This document shows, piece by piece, positions 43,449 to 52,399 of a stretch of DNA of 64,000 nt. This DNA comes from Microbacterium sp. SY138 (lineage in GTDB: Bacteria; Actinomycetota; Actinomycetes; Actinomycetales; Microbacteriaceae). Location: positions 2,418,001-2,482,000 of the forward strand of contig NZ_CP155793.1 in assembly GCF_039729145.1 (NCBI RefSeq). Reading direction: 5' to 3'. Under the pieces are notes generated by a model that was given only the letters and a program-made list of their open reading frames with translations, had not been told where the DNA came from and did not search any database. Numbering within the stretch: position 1 is the stretch's first letter; each line of letters begins with the position of its first letter. The position numbers were made by a program, and so were the translations under genes.

Positions 43449-43763
43449 TCAGCCGGCGAGGCCGAACAGGCGCAGCAGGGCGGCGACCAGCGCGGCCGCC
43501 ACGACGACCACGAGGAACGACTGCCGCAACCACAGGAGCCCACCAGCGACCAGCAGTGCGGGCACACGTGCATCCACGATGATCGCCTGCCCATCGCCGA
43601 GGGTCTGGACGGCCACGAGGGCGGCCAGCAGCGCGACCGTCAGAAGATCCGAGATGCGGGCCGTGCGTGGCGCCTCGAGCACCCGGGGAGGAACGAGGTA
43701 GCCGGCGGCCTTCAGCGCCAGACAGATCAACGCTGCGAGGAGGATCGCGCTCCACAGGCTCAT
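43449..43763 (-). CDS. azlD: AzlD-type small subunit of a branched-chain amino acid exporter
   Basis: The 104-residue protein has four short helices (WSAILLAALICLALKAAGYL, LLTVALLAALVAVQTLG, VDARVPALLVAGGLLWL and FLVVVVAAALVAALLRLFG). The size and KAAGYL...ALVAVQ pattern fit AzlD (PF05437), partner of AzlC in exporting branched-chain amino acids and toxic analogues. The ATG overlaps the azlC stop by 4 bases. Confidence 0.85.
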   Translation of the reverse strand: MSLWSAILLAALICLALKAAGYLVPPRVLEAPRTARISDLLTVALLAALVAVQTLGDGQAIIVDARVPALLVAGGLLWLRQSFLVVVVAAALVAALLRLFGLAG

Positions 43764-44482
43764 GAGCTCACCTCCGACCCCGCACCCGACGATGGGCGGC
43801 CCGGCGCGGTCGGACGCCCCATCCAGTTGAACCAGCCGACCGCGATAGCGACGACCGCGGCGACGAGCACGGGCAGGCCGGGCATCAGGAACGGAGTGAG
43901 GGCCGCGGCGACGACCGCCGCGGCGATGCCGACCGCGATGGCCTGGCGCTGCTGGAGACGAGGCCAGAGCAGAGCTAGAAAGGCGGCGGCTGCCGCCGCA
44001 TCCAGCCCCCATGTCCGAGGATCTCCGAGCACATCCCCCACCAGCGCTCCGATGAGGGTGGTGATGTTCCAGCCGACGAAGATGCCGATCCCGGTCACCC
44101 AGAAGCCGACCTGTCGCAGCCGTGGGTCGCCCTGCGATATCGCCACCGCCGTCGACTCGTCGATCGTGAAATGGGCGGCCGCCGCCTTACGGACGGGACC
44201 TCCCCCGACGATCGATGACATCCGCATGCCGTAGGCGACGTTGCGGACGCCGAGGAGTGCCGCCGAAGCGACCGCCGATGGCAGGGCCGCAAGCCCCCCG
44301 GCCGTGAAGACGCCCACGAAGGCGAACTGCGATCCGCCCGTGAACATCAGCAGACTCAGCACACAGGTCTGCCAGACGTCGAGGCCCGATGCCACGGCGA
44401 GCGCACCGAACGAGACACCGTACGCACTGGTCGCGATGACGACCCCGAGCGCTTCGCGCCAGACCTCACGCTCCGCGGTCAT
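43760..44482 (-). CDS. azlC: AzlC-type large subunit of a branched-chain amino acid exporter
   Basis: The 240-residue membrane protein carries the AzlC/YgaZ signatures SAYGVSFGALAVASGLD, LSLLMFTGGSQFAFVGV, LLGVRNVAYGMRMS and HFTIDESTAVAIS, with about six helices. With AzlD it should export leucine, isoleucine, valine or analogues. It is divergent from an XRE-cupin regulator 105 bases away. A promoter TTGACT-N17-CAGAAT (44558-44530, minus strand) fits it. Coupled to azlD by ATGA. Confidence 0.9.
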   Translation of the reverse strand: MTAEREVWREALGVVIATSAYGVSFGALAVASGLDVWQTCVLSLLMFTGGSQFAFVGVFTAGGLAALPSAVASAALLGVRNVAYGMRMSSIVGGGPVRKAAAAHFTIDESTAVAISQGDPRLRQVGFWVTGIGIFVGWNITTLIGALVGDVLGDPRTWGLDAAAAAAFLALLWPRLQQRQAIAVGIAAAVVAAALTPFLMPGLPVLVAAVVAIAVGWFNWMGRPTAPGRPSSGAGSEVSS

Positions 44483-44500
44483 CAGGCATCCCGCGCATTG

Positions 44501-44566
44501 TCGTTCGCTCCACTGAACACATGATCATAATTCTGAACAGTCGAGATCGGATAGTCAAGCGAACGA
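44501..44566. promoter_or_regulatory. azlC promoter and inverted-repeat operator for the XRE-cupin regulator
   Basis: TCGTTCGCT (44501-44509) and AGCGAACGA (44558-44566) are perfect 9-bp inverted copies 48 bases apart. They bracket the azlC promoter TTGACT (44558-44553) - 17 bases - CAGAAT (44535-44530) and a central ATGATCAT palindrome (44521-44528). The layout fits repression by looping or paired dimers of the adjacent regulator. Confidence 0.6.
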
Positions 44567-44586
44567 ACGTTTGACATGATGAACAC

Positions 44587-45135
44587 ATGGAGGAACTCCG
44601 CACACGTATCGCCCGCACCCTGCGCCGGGAGCGAGAGACCGCAGGCCTGTCGGTCTCCGAGCTCGCTCGACGCGCCGGCATCTCCAAGGCGACCGTCTCC
44701 CAGCTCGAGAGCGGCGCCGGGAACCCCAGCGTCGAGACGCTGTGGGCTCTCGGCGTCGCGCTGGGCGTGCCCTTCGCCGTGCTGGTCGATCAGCAGGCGA
44801 ACGCACCGACGCTCATCCGCGCCGACGATCTCGCCGGCGTCCCCTCCTCCGCCGCGGCGTACAGTGCGACACTGCTGTCGGCGAGCCCGCCGGGAGCCCG
44901 CCGTGACATCTACCTGATCCAGGCCGAGCCCGGCGATGCCCGCCGTTCCGATCCTCATCACCCCGGGACGATCGAGCACGTGATCCTGATGACCGGGCAG
45001 GCGCGGATCGGCCCGGCGGGTGAACCGGTGCTGCTGAACCCCGGCGACTATCTCACGTACCCCGGCGATGCCACGCACATCTTCGAGGCGACCGCATCGG
45101 GAACCAGCGCCGTGCTCATATCCGAGCTCCGCTGA
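44587..45135 (+). CDS. XRE-family regulator with C-terminal cupin sensor
   Basis: The 182-residue protein has an N-terminal helix-turn-helix (RTLRRERETAGLSVSELARR, AGISKATVSQLESGAGNPS, residues 8-52) and a cupin domain (about 100-180: HHPGTIEHVILMTGQARI, LLNPGDYLTYPGDATHIFEA). Such proteins sense small molecules such as amino acids. Divergent orientation to azlCD suggests it controls the exporter in response to its substrate (inference). It converges on the MFS gene with only 3 bases between stop codons and no terminator. Confidence 0.9.
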   Translation: MEELRTRIARTLRRERETAGLSVSELARRAGISKATVSQLESGAGNPSVETLWALGVALGVPFAVLVDQQANAPTLIRADDLAGVPSSAAAYSATLLSASPPGARRDIYLIQAEPGDARRSDPHHPGTIEHVILMTGQARIGPAGEPVLLNPGDYLTYPGDATHIFEATASGTSAVLISELR

Positions 45136-45138
45136 CCG

Positions 45139-46764
45139 TCATTCCGGACCGGCGGCCGGAGACGGGTCGGGGATCTCGTGCGGCCGGTATTGCGGCAGCC
45201 GCGAGGCCGGGAGGATCGCCAGCGCGCTGACCCCCGCCAGCAGCAGCAGGCCGAGCTTGAGCGTGCCGAGCCGCGATTCCTCGTTCACCACCACCGCCGC
45301 GTCGATCTGCGCGGGCGTCGCGTCGGTCGCTTCGAGCGCGACGCGCAGGTCGTCGTTGCTGATGAAGTTGAGATTGTCCATGTCGACCTGGGCGACGAGC
45401 GACGGGGGCAGCTCGGGGTGCTCGACCACGGCACGACCGACACTGAGTCCGAGGAGCGACACCAGAAGTGCGCCCGCCAGCGCGGTGCCGACCGCCGATG
45501 CGAGGTTCTGGGTGGTGCCGCGCAGCGACCCGACGTCACCGGCGAGCTCGGCGGGGGCTGCGGTCACGAGCACGTTGAACACCAGCGTGACGAGCGCGCC
45601 CTGACCGATGCCGAACACGATGAGCCCGACGATGGTCGGGATCGTCTCCCAGTTGTTGTTCACGACGAACGACAACCACACCAGGGCGACCGTGGTGAGG
45701 ATGAACCCCACGACACCGATCGTGCGTGGAGGGAAGCGCCGGTACAGTCGCACCACCAGGGTGGCCGTCACGAAGACGGTGAGGTTGAACGGCATCATGG
45801 CCATGGAGGTGTCGAACGGCGTACGGCCCTGCACGATCTGGATGTAGAGCGGGATCGTGAAGTTCACGCACGCCTCCAGCGCGACCACGATGAACATGGC
45901 GTACACGGCGGCCCGCTCCCGCGAAGAGCCGAGGACGCTCAGGTCGATCAGGGGCACCTTCCCCTCCGCCATCCGCTTCCTCGTCCACAGGAAGAACGCC
46001 TGGCCGAGCACGAGGCCGACGACGATGAACACGGGAGCGGGCGAGAGGCCGAGGATGTTGAAGGGAGCGTCGGTCGTCGCCGCCACGGCACCCCAGGAGT
46101 TCAGGTTGTTGAAACCCAGCGTCAGCAGCACGATCGCCGCTCCGATCAGCAGCGACGCCACGAGGTCGATGCGGATCGAGGCGTCACCGCGATCACCGCG
46201 CAGGGTGAAGCTCAGCGCGAAGACCACCACGGCGATCCCCAGAACGATGAAGAACATCGGGCGCCAGCCGACCAGCGTTCCCAGGGTGCCGCCGATGAGG
46301 AAGGCACTCACCCCCGAGATCGCGCGGGCCGAACCGATCGCGCCGATGGCGGTCGCCTGCTGCGGTCCGCGGTAGTTCTCGGCGATGAGTGCGACGATCG
46401 ACGGCACGATGATCGCCGCGGCTGCTCCCGCGACCGCCTGGCCGGCGATCGCCCACCACACGGTGGGAGCGAGGATCATCATGACCGAGGAGCCTGCGAA
46501 CAGCGCGATCACGATCCGGAAGATGACGACCCAGCCGATCCGCTGGCCGAGTTTCGCTCCGGTCATCACGAGGGCGGCCACCGCGAGGCCGTACATGACG
46601 ATGGTGGTGCTCGCGACCGTGGGCGGAACACCGAATTCGCTCACCATGCCGCCGAGCGAGATCGGCAGCGCCGCCACGTTGAACGACATCAGCACCTGAG
46701 CGAGGAACAGGCTGACCATCGGCAGCCACGAGGTCTTGGTCGGGCTCTGCAACCGCTGGATCAT
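45139..46764 (-). CDS. DHA2-type MFS transporter (14 helices)
   Basis: The 541-residue protein has 14 predicted membrane helices and DHA2-family drug:H+ antiporter features: LAQVLMSFNVAALPISLGGM in helix 1, TGAKLGQRIGWVVIFR (motif A-like) and ISGVSAFLIGGTLGTLVGWR (motif C-like). A helix-13/14 region separated by a polar loop (STSN-like VDMDNLNFISNDD) is present. The substrate is unknown. Its ATG overlaps the glutaminase stop (ATGA), so the two are made together; export of a glutamine-derived product or an antiporter role is conceivable but inferred. Confidence 0.85.
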   Translation of the reverse strand: MIQRLQSPTKTSWLPMVSLFLAQVLMSFNVAALPISLGGMVSEFGVPPTVASTTIVMYGLAVAALVMTGAKLGQRIGWVVIFRIVIALFAGSSVMMILAPTVWWAIAGQAVAGAAAAIIVPSIVALIAENYRGPQQATAIGAIGSARAISGVSAFLIGGTLGTLVGWRPMFFIVLGIAVVVFALSFTLRGDRGDASIRIDLVASLLIGAAIVLLTLGFNNLNSWGAVAATTDAPFNILGLSPAPVFIVVGLVLGQAFFLWTRKRMAEGKVPLIDLSVLGSSRERAAVYAMFIVVALEACVNFTIPLYIQIVQGRTPFDTSMAMMPFNLTVFVTATLVVRLYRRFPPRTIGVVGFILTTVALVWLSFVVNNNWETIPTIVGLIVFGIGQGALVTLVFNVLVTAAPAELAGDVGSLRGTTQNLASAVGTALAGALLVSLLGLSVGRAVVEHPELPPSLVAQVDMDNLNFISNDDLRVALEATDATPAQIDAAVVVNEESRLGTLKLGLLLLAGVSALAILPASRLPQYRPHEIPDPSPAAGPE

Positions 46765-47801
46765 GAGTGCTCCTGCGGTGCGGTCGAGAAAGCGGGTGGG
46801 TCTCTGCGCGCCGGGGCGGAGGCGAACAGGTTCAGCCCCAGGACGCGCGACAGATAGCCGATCGCCATCTGCGATCGGATCGAGTTTCCGGCCTCGTCGA
46901 GCCGTGGCGAGAAGCCGGCCACCGCGCCCTTCCCGGGGGCGACCGCGACGACGCCTCCGGAGACGCCGGACTTCGCCGGGAGCCCGATCTCGAACAGCCA
47001 GTCGCCGGAGCGTTCGTACAGCCCGGTCGACGCGACCACGGCCAGGGTGTCTCGGCACACCTCTTCCGAGACGACCCGCTCACCGCTGACGGGGTTGACT
47101 CCCCCGTCGGCGAGCGTCGCCCCCATCACCGCCAGATCGTGAGCCGTCACGGCCAGAGCACACTGACGCGTGTAGACGTCGACCACCTCATCGGGATCCC
47201 CCTCGAGCCGACCGTAGCTGCGCAGCAGACGCCCCAGCGCACGATTGCGGTCGTTCGTCTGCGCTTCCGAGGCATAGACGACGCCGTCGAGGCTCAGCGG
47301 TCGCCCGGCGAAGGCGGAGAGTCCTTCCCGCACGCGCTCCCACTGCTCGACGGCGGTGCCGCCCGGCATGAGCGCGGTCGTCGCGATGGCACCCGCGTTG
47401 ACCATCGGGTTCATCGGGTGCCCATCGTTGAGCTCGACCGCCATCACGGAGTTGAACGCGAGTCCGGTGTTGTTCACGCCGACGATGTCGCGCACACGTT
47501 CGTGGCCGTGCTCCTGGATCGCCAGTGCGTAGACGAACATCTTCGAGATCGACTGGATGGAGAACGGGTGCAGGGCATCGCCGGCGTCGTGCAGCCCGCC
47601 GCCGACCTCGATCACCACCAGCCCGAACAGTTCCGGATCCACCTCCGCAAGCACGGGGATGTAGTCGGCGACGCCGCCCGAGTGCTCGCACGCGTAGCGG
47701 GAGTGCGCCTCGCGTACGAGCTCCTCGACGCGATCCCATCCCGGCAGGGTGCCGGTGGACACCTCCTGCGGAACACCGCGCCACGCCGTCGGGTCGAGCA
47801 C
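46761..47801 (-). CDS. glsA: Glutaminase (serine-dependent beta-lactamase-like fold)
   Basis: The 346-residue enzyme hydrolyses glutamine to glutamate and ammonia. The catalytic Ser84-x-x-Lys87 is in HPFSIQSISKMFVYAL. Substrate-contact motifs are VNNTGLAFNSVMAVEL, HPMNPMVNAGAIATTAL, SEAQTNDRNRALG, YTRQCALAVTAHDLAVMGATLA and SGVSGGVVAVAPG. The GTG at 47801 is preceded by GGAGGAGAT. It is first in a coupled pair with a MFS transporter; in enterobacteria glutaminase plus an antiporter gives acid resistance, but the partner here is of another family. Confidence 0.95.
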   Translation of the reverse strand: MLDPTAWRGVPQEVSTGTLPGWDRVEELVREAHSRYACEHSGGVADYIPVLAEVDPELFGLVVIEVGGGLHDAGDALHPFSIQSISKMFVYALAIQEHGHERVRDIVGVNNTGLAFNSVMAVELNDGHPMNPMVNAGAIATTALMPGGTAVEQWERVREGLSAFAGRPLSLDGVVYASEAQTNDRNRALGRLLRSYGRLEGDPDEVVDVYTRQCALAVTAHDLAVMGATLADGGVNPVSGERVVSEEVCRDTLAVVASTGLYERSGDWLFEIGLPAKSGVSGGVVAVAPGKGAVAGFSPRLDEAGNSIRSQMAIGYLSRVLGLNLFASAPARRDPPAFSTAPQEHS

Positions 47802-47899
47802 ATCTCCTCCTCGGATCCGTGACGCCCCCAGCCGTCAGAGTCACCGTAGCGCTCGACGGCCGCCTTCGGCTAGAGAATCCTCGGCGGGATGACCCGGGG

Positions 47900-48795
47900 T
47901 CAGTACCAGTTCATGGCCTGGGAATGCGACCACGCACTGCACGGCGTTCCGTACACCGATGAGATGTATCCGAGACCCCAGGCGACCTGGGTGGCCGCGT
48001 TCGTCTGCCAGTCGGAGCCCGCGGACGACATCTTGCTGCCGGGAAGGGCCTGCGGGATGCCGGTGGCGCCGCTCGGGTTGTACGCCTGGTAGTTCCAACC
48101 GGACTCCTTGTTCCACAGCGAGTTCAGGCAGGAGAACTGATCGCCGCCCCATCCGTAGGTGCTCGACATGATCTGCTGCGCGGCTGCCTTGGCGCCTTCC
48201 GGGGTGTTGGCTGCGGCCAGAGCAGCTGCGGCCTGCTGTTCCGCCGCGGCCTGCGCAGCGGCCTGCTCCGCCGCGACCCTGGCTGCCTCCTCCTCGGCCT
48301 GCTTCTGCTGCGCAGCGGTGAGCGCGCTCCGAAGCTCGTCGGTATCGGAGACGACGTTCGCCGTCTCCTCTTCGACCTCGTCGGCGAGGACCCCACCAGG
48401 AGCACCGGCGTCACGTCGATGTCGTCGAGTTTGTCGATGTCCTTCTGCAGGTCGGTGGTGTCGACGGACGTCACCGCGCCGACGTCGAGCCCGGACGCGA
48501 CGACCTCGGATTCCAGCGTGGATGCCGCCGTCGCGGCATCCTTCGCCTTCGCCAGCGTGGCGGCCGCATCCTCGGTGATCTGCGCGAGGGGTTCTGCACC
48601 GGCCAGCGCGGGGGCGGTGACGGCCACCGCGGGGTTGATGGCTCCGACCGCCGGCGCGGACGCGAGGCCGACGCTGAGGGTGATGCCGACCAGGGTGGCG
48701 GAGGCGAGGCCGAGGAGGGTCATGGGGCGGTGGGCGGCGGAACGGGCGGACGCCGCCGCGGAGGCGCGCCGAAGCGCACGGGTTTTCTGAAGCAT
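47900..48795 (-). pseudogene. Secreted transglycosylase-like (SLT/Rpf-type) protein gene, interrupted by a one-base frameshift
   Basis: Two frames join into one gene. The first (start ATG at 48795) encodes a signal peptide and a coiled-coil segment through DIDVTPVLLVG; the second gives VLADEVEEETANVV, an Ala/Gln-rich coiled coil, and the C-terminal lytic domain with YGWGGDQFSCLNSLWNKESGW, NPSGATGIPQALPGSKM and GLGYISSVYGTPCSAW. The frame changes at a run of four C on the plus strand (48391-48394): one extra base would restore 298 continuous codons without a stop. The catalytic Glu is in NKESGW and two Cys likely form a disulfide. The intact protein would be exported and cut peptidoglycan. The cause may be a sequencing error in a homopolymer or a real mutation. 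The region up to 48924 (upstream, 129 bases) shows no clear promoter. Confidence 0.85.
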
Positions 48796-48924
48796 GGGTT
48801 CGACTTTCGGGTGGTCGTACGCCCTTGCAGGAGACTCATCGGGAGCTCGTCCCAGGCGCAAGTCAACCACTCTGAACCACGAACCTGAGCGAAAACCATC
48901 CCTCACCTGGGATTTACATGAGAA

Positions 48925-48963
48925 GAGGGCCTCGTGCACGCCTTCCGGCGGCACGAGGCCCTC
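48925..48963 (-). terminator. Terminator of typA
   Basis: GAGGGCCTCGTGC (48925-48937) pairs perfectly with GCACGAGGCCCTC (48951-48963) around a 13-base loop, starting 28 bases after the typA stop on its strand. Confidence 0.8.
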
Positions 48964-48990
48964 TCACTCGGAGCTTCGCCGAGTGTGGTC

Positions 48991-50904
48991 TCAGACGTTC
49001 GCGTCCTGACGCTTCAGACGAGCGGTCTCCCGCGCGCGGGTGTTCGCGTCGAGGTTCACCTTGCGGATGCGGACGACCTCGGGGGTCACCTCGACGCACT
49101 CGTCGTCGCGGGCGAACTCGAGGCTCTCCTCCAGCGTCAGTTGGCGCGGAGGCGTCATCGACTCGAAGGTGTCGGAGCTCGCCGCACGCATGTTGGTGAG
49201 CTTCTTCTCCTTGGTGATGTTCACGTCCATGTCGTCGGCGCGGGAGTTCTCGCCGATCACCATGCCCTCGTAGACCTCCTGCGTGGGCTGCACGAAGAAC
49301 GACATGCGCTCCTGCAGGGCGATCATCGCGAACGGGGTGACGACGCCCTGGCGGTCGGCGACGATGGAGCCGTTCTGACGCGTCGTGATGGAACCGGCCC
49401 ACGGCTCGTACCCGTGCGAGATCGCGTTCGCGATTCCGGTACCACGCGTGGTGGTGAGGAACTCGCTACGGAAGCCGATGAGGCCGCGCGACGGGACGAT
49501 GAACTCCATGCGCACCCAGCCGGTGCCGTGGTTGGTCATGTTCTCCATGCGACCCTTGCGGTTCGCGAGCAGCTGGGTGATCGCCCCGAGGTGCTCCTCC
49601 GGAGTGTCGATCGTGAGGTGCTCGAACGGCTCGTAGGTCTTGCCGTCGATCTTCTTCGTGACCACCTGCGGCTTGCCGACGGTGAGCTCGAAACCTTCGC
49701 GACGCATGTTCTCGACGAGGATGGCGAGGGCCAGCTCTCCACGGCCCTGCACCTCCCACGCATCCGGACGCCCGATGTCGACGACCTTGAGCGAGACGTT
49801 TCCGATGAGCTCCTTGTCGAGACGGTCCTTGACCATGCGAGCAGTGAGCTTGTGCCCCTTGACCTTGCCCATGAGGGGCGAGGTGTTGGTGCCGATCGTC
49901 ATCGAGATGGCGGGGTCGTCGACCGTGATGGCCGGCAGCGGGCGCACGTCCTCGGGGTCGGCGATGGTCTCGCCGATCGTGATGTTCTCGAAGCCGGCGA
50001 TGGCGACGATGTCGCCGGGACCGGCGGACTCGGCGGGGTAGCGCTCGAGCGCGCGGGTCTTCAGGAGCTCGGTGATACGCGCGTTCTGGTGCGTGCCGTC
50101 GGAACGGACCCAGGCCACGGTCTGGCCCTTCTTCAGCGTGCCGTTGAAGACGCGCAGCAGCGCCAGACGGCCGAGGAAGGGGCTGGAGTCGAGGTTCGTG
50201 ACCCAGGCCTGCAGCGGGTGCTCGTCGTCGTACTCCGGAGCGGGAACGTGCTCGAGGATCGCCTCGAACAGCGGCTCGAGGTCGTCGTTGTCCGGCAGCG
50301 AGCCGTCGGCGGGACGGTTCTGCGATGCCGCACCGGCACGACCGGAGGCGTAGACCACCGGAACGTCGAGGAGCGCGTCGACATCGAGGTCGGGCACATC
50401 GTCGACCAGGTCGGAGGCGAGACCCAGCAGCAGGTCGTGCGCCTCTTCCTCTACCTCCGCGATGCGGGCGTCAGGACGGTCGGTCTTGTTGACCAGGAGG
50501 ATGACGGGGAGCTTCGCCTCGAGCGCCTTGCGCAGCACGAAGCGGGTCTGCGGCAGCGGACCCTCGCTCGCGTCGACCAGCAGCACGACACCGTCGACCA
50601 TGGACAGGCCGCGCTCGACCTCGCCACCGAAGTCGGCGTGACCGGGGGTGTCGATCACGTTGATCGTGATCTCCTTGCCCTGGGCGTGCTTGCCCTTGTA
50701 TGTGATCGCCGTGTTCTTGGCGAGGATCGTGATGCCCTTCTCACGTTCCAGGTCGTTCGAATCCATGGCGCGCTCATCGACGTGGGCGTGTTCGCCGAAG
50801 GAGCCCGTCTGACGCAGCATGGCGTCGACGAGAGTGGTCTTGCCGTGGTCGACGTGCGCGACGATCGCGACGTTGCGGAGGTCAGAACGAAGGGCGTGCG
50901 CCAT
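48991..50904 (-). CDS. typA: Translational GTPase TypA/BipA
   Basis: The 637-residue ribosome-binding GTPase has G1 [12 protein letters not shown] (residues 16-27), switch I REKGITI, G3 [12 protein letters not shown]4 [10 protein letters not shown], domain II with [11 protein letters not shown], and the TypA-specific C-terminal part [15 protein letters not shown]. It is related to EF-G and supports ribosome assembly and stress growth. The ATG follows GGACACCTGC. It is divergent from the CPBP gene. Confidence 0.96.
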   Translation of the reverse strand: MAHALRSDLRNVAIVAHVDHGKTTLVDAMLRQTGSFGEHAHVDERAMDSNDLEREKGITILAKNTAITYKGKHAQGKEITINVIDTPGHADFGGEVERGLSMVDGVVLLVDASEGPLPQTRFVLRKALEAKLPVILLVNKTDRPDARIAEVEEEAHDLLLGLASDLVDDVPDLDVDALLDVPVVYASGRAGAASQNRPADGSLPDNDDLEPLFEAILEHVPAPEYDDEHPLQAWVTNLDSSPFLGRLALLRVFNGTLKKGQTVAWVRSDGTHQNARITELLKTRALERYPAESAGPGDIVAIAGFENITIGETIADPEDVRPLPAITVDDPAISMTIGTNTSPLMGKVKGHKLTARMVKDRLDKELIGNVSLKVVDIGRPDAWEVQGRGELALAILVENMRREGFELTVGKPQVVTKKIDGKTYEPFEHLTIDTPEEHLGAITQLLANRKGRMENMTNHGTGWVRMEFIVPSRGLIGFRSEFLTTTRGTGIANAISHGYEPWAGSITTRQNGSIVADRQGVVTPFAMIALQERMSFFVQPTQEVYEGMVIGENSRADDMDVNITKEKKLTNMRAASSDTFESMTPPRQLTLEESLEFARDDECVEVTPEVVRIRKVNLDANTRARETARLKRQDANV

Positions 50905-51006
50905 GCAGGTGTCCTAAAAGATGTGGGGTTTCGCCGGGAAGCCGACGTTCCAGGATAACGCAAGCTCAGGGCTTGTTCCTGAAAAGCAGGTCGTAGCATC
51001 GAGATC

Positions 51007-51813
51007 GTGACCCGACCGCAGGCTCCGTGGGACCTCCCCGACCTCTCCCCCGCACCCTCCCGCGCGCGACTGTGGTGGGAGATCGCCATCGTCCTCGCGC
51101 TGGGCCTCGGCCAGTCCGCGGTCTACGCGATCGTTCAGCTCGCGTACCGCCTCACGGACGATGTGCCGATCGCCGATCAGGTGGCGAAGCTCAATCCCTC
51201 GCGGAGCGACAGGGAGATCTTCGACCTGATCTACCAGGTGCTCGCCATCGGATTCTCGCTCGTCCCCGTGCTGCTGGTGTGCTTCCTGCTGTGGCAGTCC
51301 CGCCGCCCGCATCTGGCGCGACTGGGTCTGGACGGCACCGGGATCGCGAAGGATGCGGGCCGCGGCATCCTGCTCGTGCTCGCGATCGGCATCCCCGGCC
51401 TCGGCCTCTACCTCGCCGGGCGGGCGCTCGGACTCACGGTGGCGATCGATCCGGCGGGGATCGACGCGTACTGGTGGACCGTGCCCGTCCTGTTGCTCGC
51501 CGCGGCCCGCGCGTCCCTCCAGGAGGAATTCGTCGTGCTCGGATACCTCTTCACACGGCTGCGCCAGCTCGGATGGAGCCCATGGGTGATCATCGTCTCG
51601 ACGTCGATCCTGCGCGCGAGCTATCACCTGTATCAGGGATATCCCGCGTTCATCGGCAACCTCGCGATGGGGCTGCTGTTCGGCTGGCTGTATCAGCGCA
51701 CCGGGCGGTTGATGCCGTTCCTCGTCGCGCACTTCGTGATCGACGCCGCCGCCTTCGTGGGGTACCCGTGGGCCGCATCGACGTGGCCCGAGCTGTTCGG
51801 ACTGCCGAGCTGA
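51007..51813 (+). CDS. CPBP-family (CAAX protease-like) membrane protein
   Basis: The 268-residue protein has about six membrane helices. The CPBP motif region reads SLQEEFVVLGYLFTRL (Glu-Glu present; the Arg of the canonical EExxxR is replaced by Leu, with an Arg six residues later), then ILRASYHLYQG (FxxxH-like) and LVAHFVIDAAAF (HxxxD/N). Related actinobacterial proteins share EEvvVxGYLxxRL from memory. It may be an intramembrane protease or a non-catalytic relative. The GTG start is supported by TAGCAT (50994-50999) ending 7 bases upstream. Confidence 0.8.
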   Translation: MTRPQAPWDLPDLSPAPSRARLWWEIAIVLALGLGQSAVYAIVQLAYRLTDDVPIADQVAKLNPSRSDREIFDLIYQVLAIGFSLVPVLLVCFLLWQSRRPHLARLGLDGTGIAKDAGRGILLVLAIGIPGLGLYLAGRALGLTVAIDPAGIDAYWWTVPVLLLAAARASLQEEFVVLGYLFTRLRQLGWSPWVIIVSTSILRASYHLYQGYPAFIGNLAMGLLFGWLYQRTGRLMPFLVAHFVIDAAAFVGYPWAASTWPELFGLPS

Positions 51814-51830
51814 GCCCTGGCGTCAGGTCA

Positions 51831-52397
51831 CTACGCCGCGGCACCGGCGATGGCGATCGCTCCCAGCGCCCAGAACACGATCACCGCAAGCGCGATCAGT
51901 GCGGGAACGTCCCAGGTCCGACGTACAGACGAGTTCGCCGGTGACGCCGCCGCCCACAGGTCACGGATGTCCGCGAGAGCGCGGAACCCGGCAGGGGCCT
52001 TCGGCTCGGCGTCCTCGCCTCGTCCCGGTCGCGGCGGACGCGCCCGAGCAGGCCCGCCGTAGCAGGAGAGCTCACGCCCGTCATCGAGCGAGAACAGCAG
52101 CTGCCAGCGAAGGTCGATGTCACGCACGTTCCCCCACCCGAAGCTGGTACGACGGAGCAGGTTCTGCACGACGACGCCTTCGGCATCCACGCGCACCGAG
52201 GAGATGTAGCTGAGCTCGTACACGATCCACAGTGCGAGCAGCACCCAAGGCGCGAGGAGCAGCATCTGCGCCCAGCTCCCCCGGACAACGGCGTCGCCAA
52301 GAAGGAAGAGCGCGAGTAGCGTGCTCGGGATCAGGATGACCAGTCCCGAGGACGCGCGATAGGTACGCGCGCCCTCGGGGTGCTGTGGCTCGATCAC
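51831..52397 (-). CDS. PH-domain-like membrane protein
   Basis: The 188-residue protein has two N-terminal helices (SGLVILIPSTLLALFLLGDA and LLLAPWVLLALWIVYELSYI), a bPH/PF10756-like beta domain (SSVRVDAEGVVVQNLLRR, TSFGWGNVRDIDLRWQLLF, SLDDGRELSCYGGPAR) and a C-terminal helix (ALIALAVIVFWALGAIAIAG). The function is unknown. The GTG at 52397 lies 2 bases after the stop of the ABC ATPase gene, so it is likely the last gene of that transcript. Confidence 0.78.
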   Translation of the reverse strand: MIEPQHPEGARTYRASSGLVILIPSTLLALFLLGDAVVRGSWAQMLLLAPWVLLALWIVYELSYISSVRVDAEGVVVQNLLRRTSFGWGNVRDIDLRWQLLFSLDDGRELSCYGGPARARPPRPGRGEDAEPKAPAGFRALADIRDLWAAASPANSSVRRTWDVPALIALAVIVFWALGAIAIAGAAA

Positions 52398-52399
52398 CG

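Noticed and set aside
45178..46857. Open frame of 559 codons antisense to the MFS gene
   Set aside because: It is low-complexity His/Asp/Arg-rich and lies opposite a clear 14-helix transporter.
48796..48924. Possible c-di-AMP (ydaO) riboswitch before the transglycosylase gene
   Set aside because: Such switches precede rpf-type genes in Actinobacteria, but I could not align the conserved core of that class to this leader.
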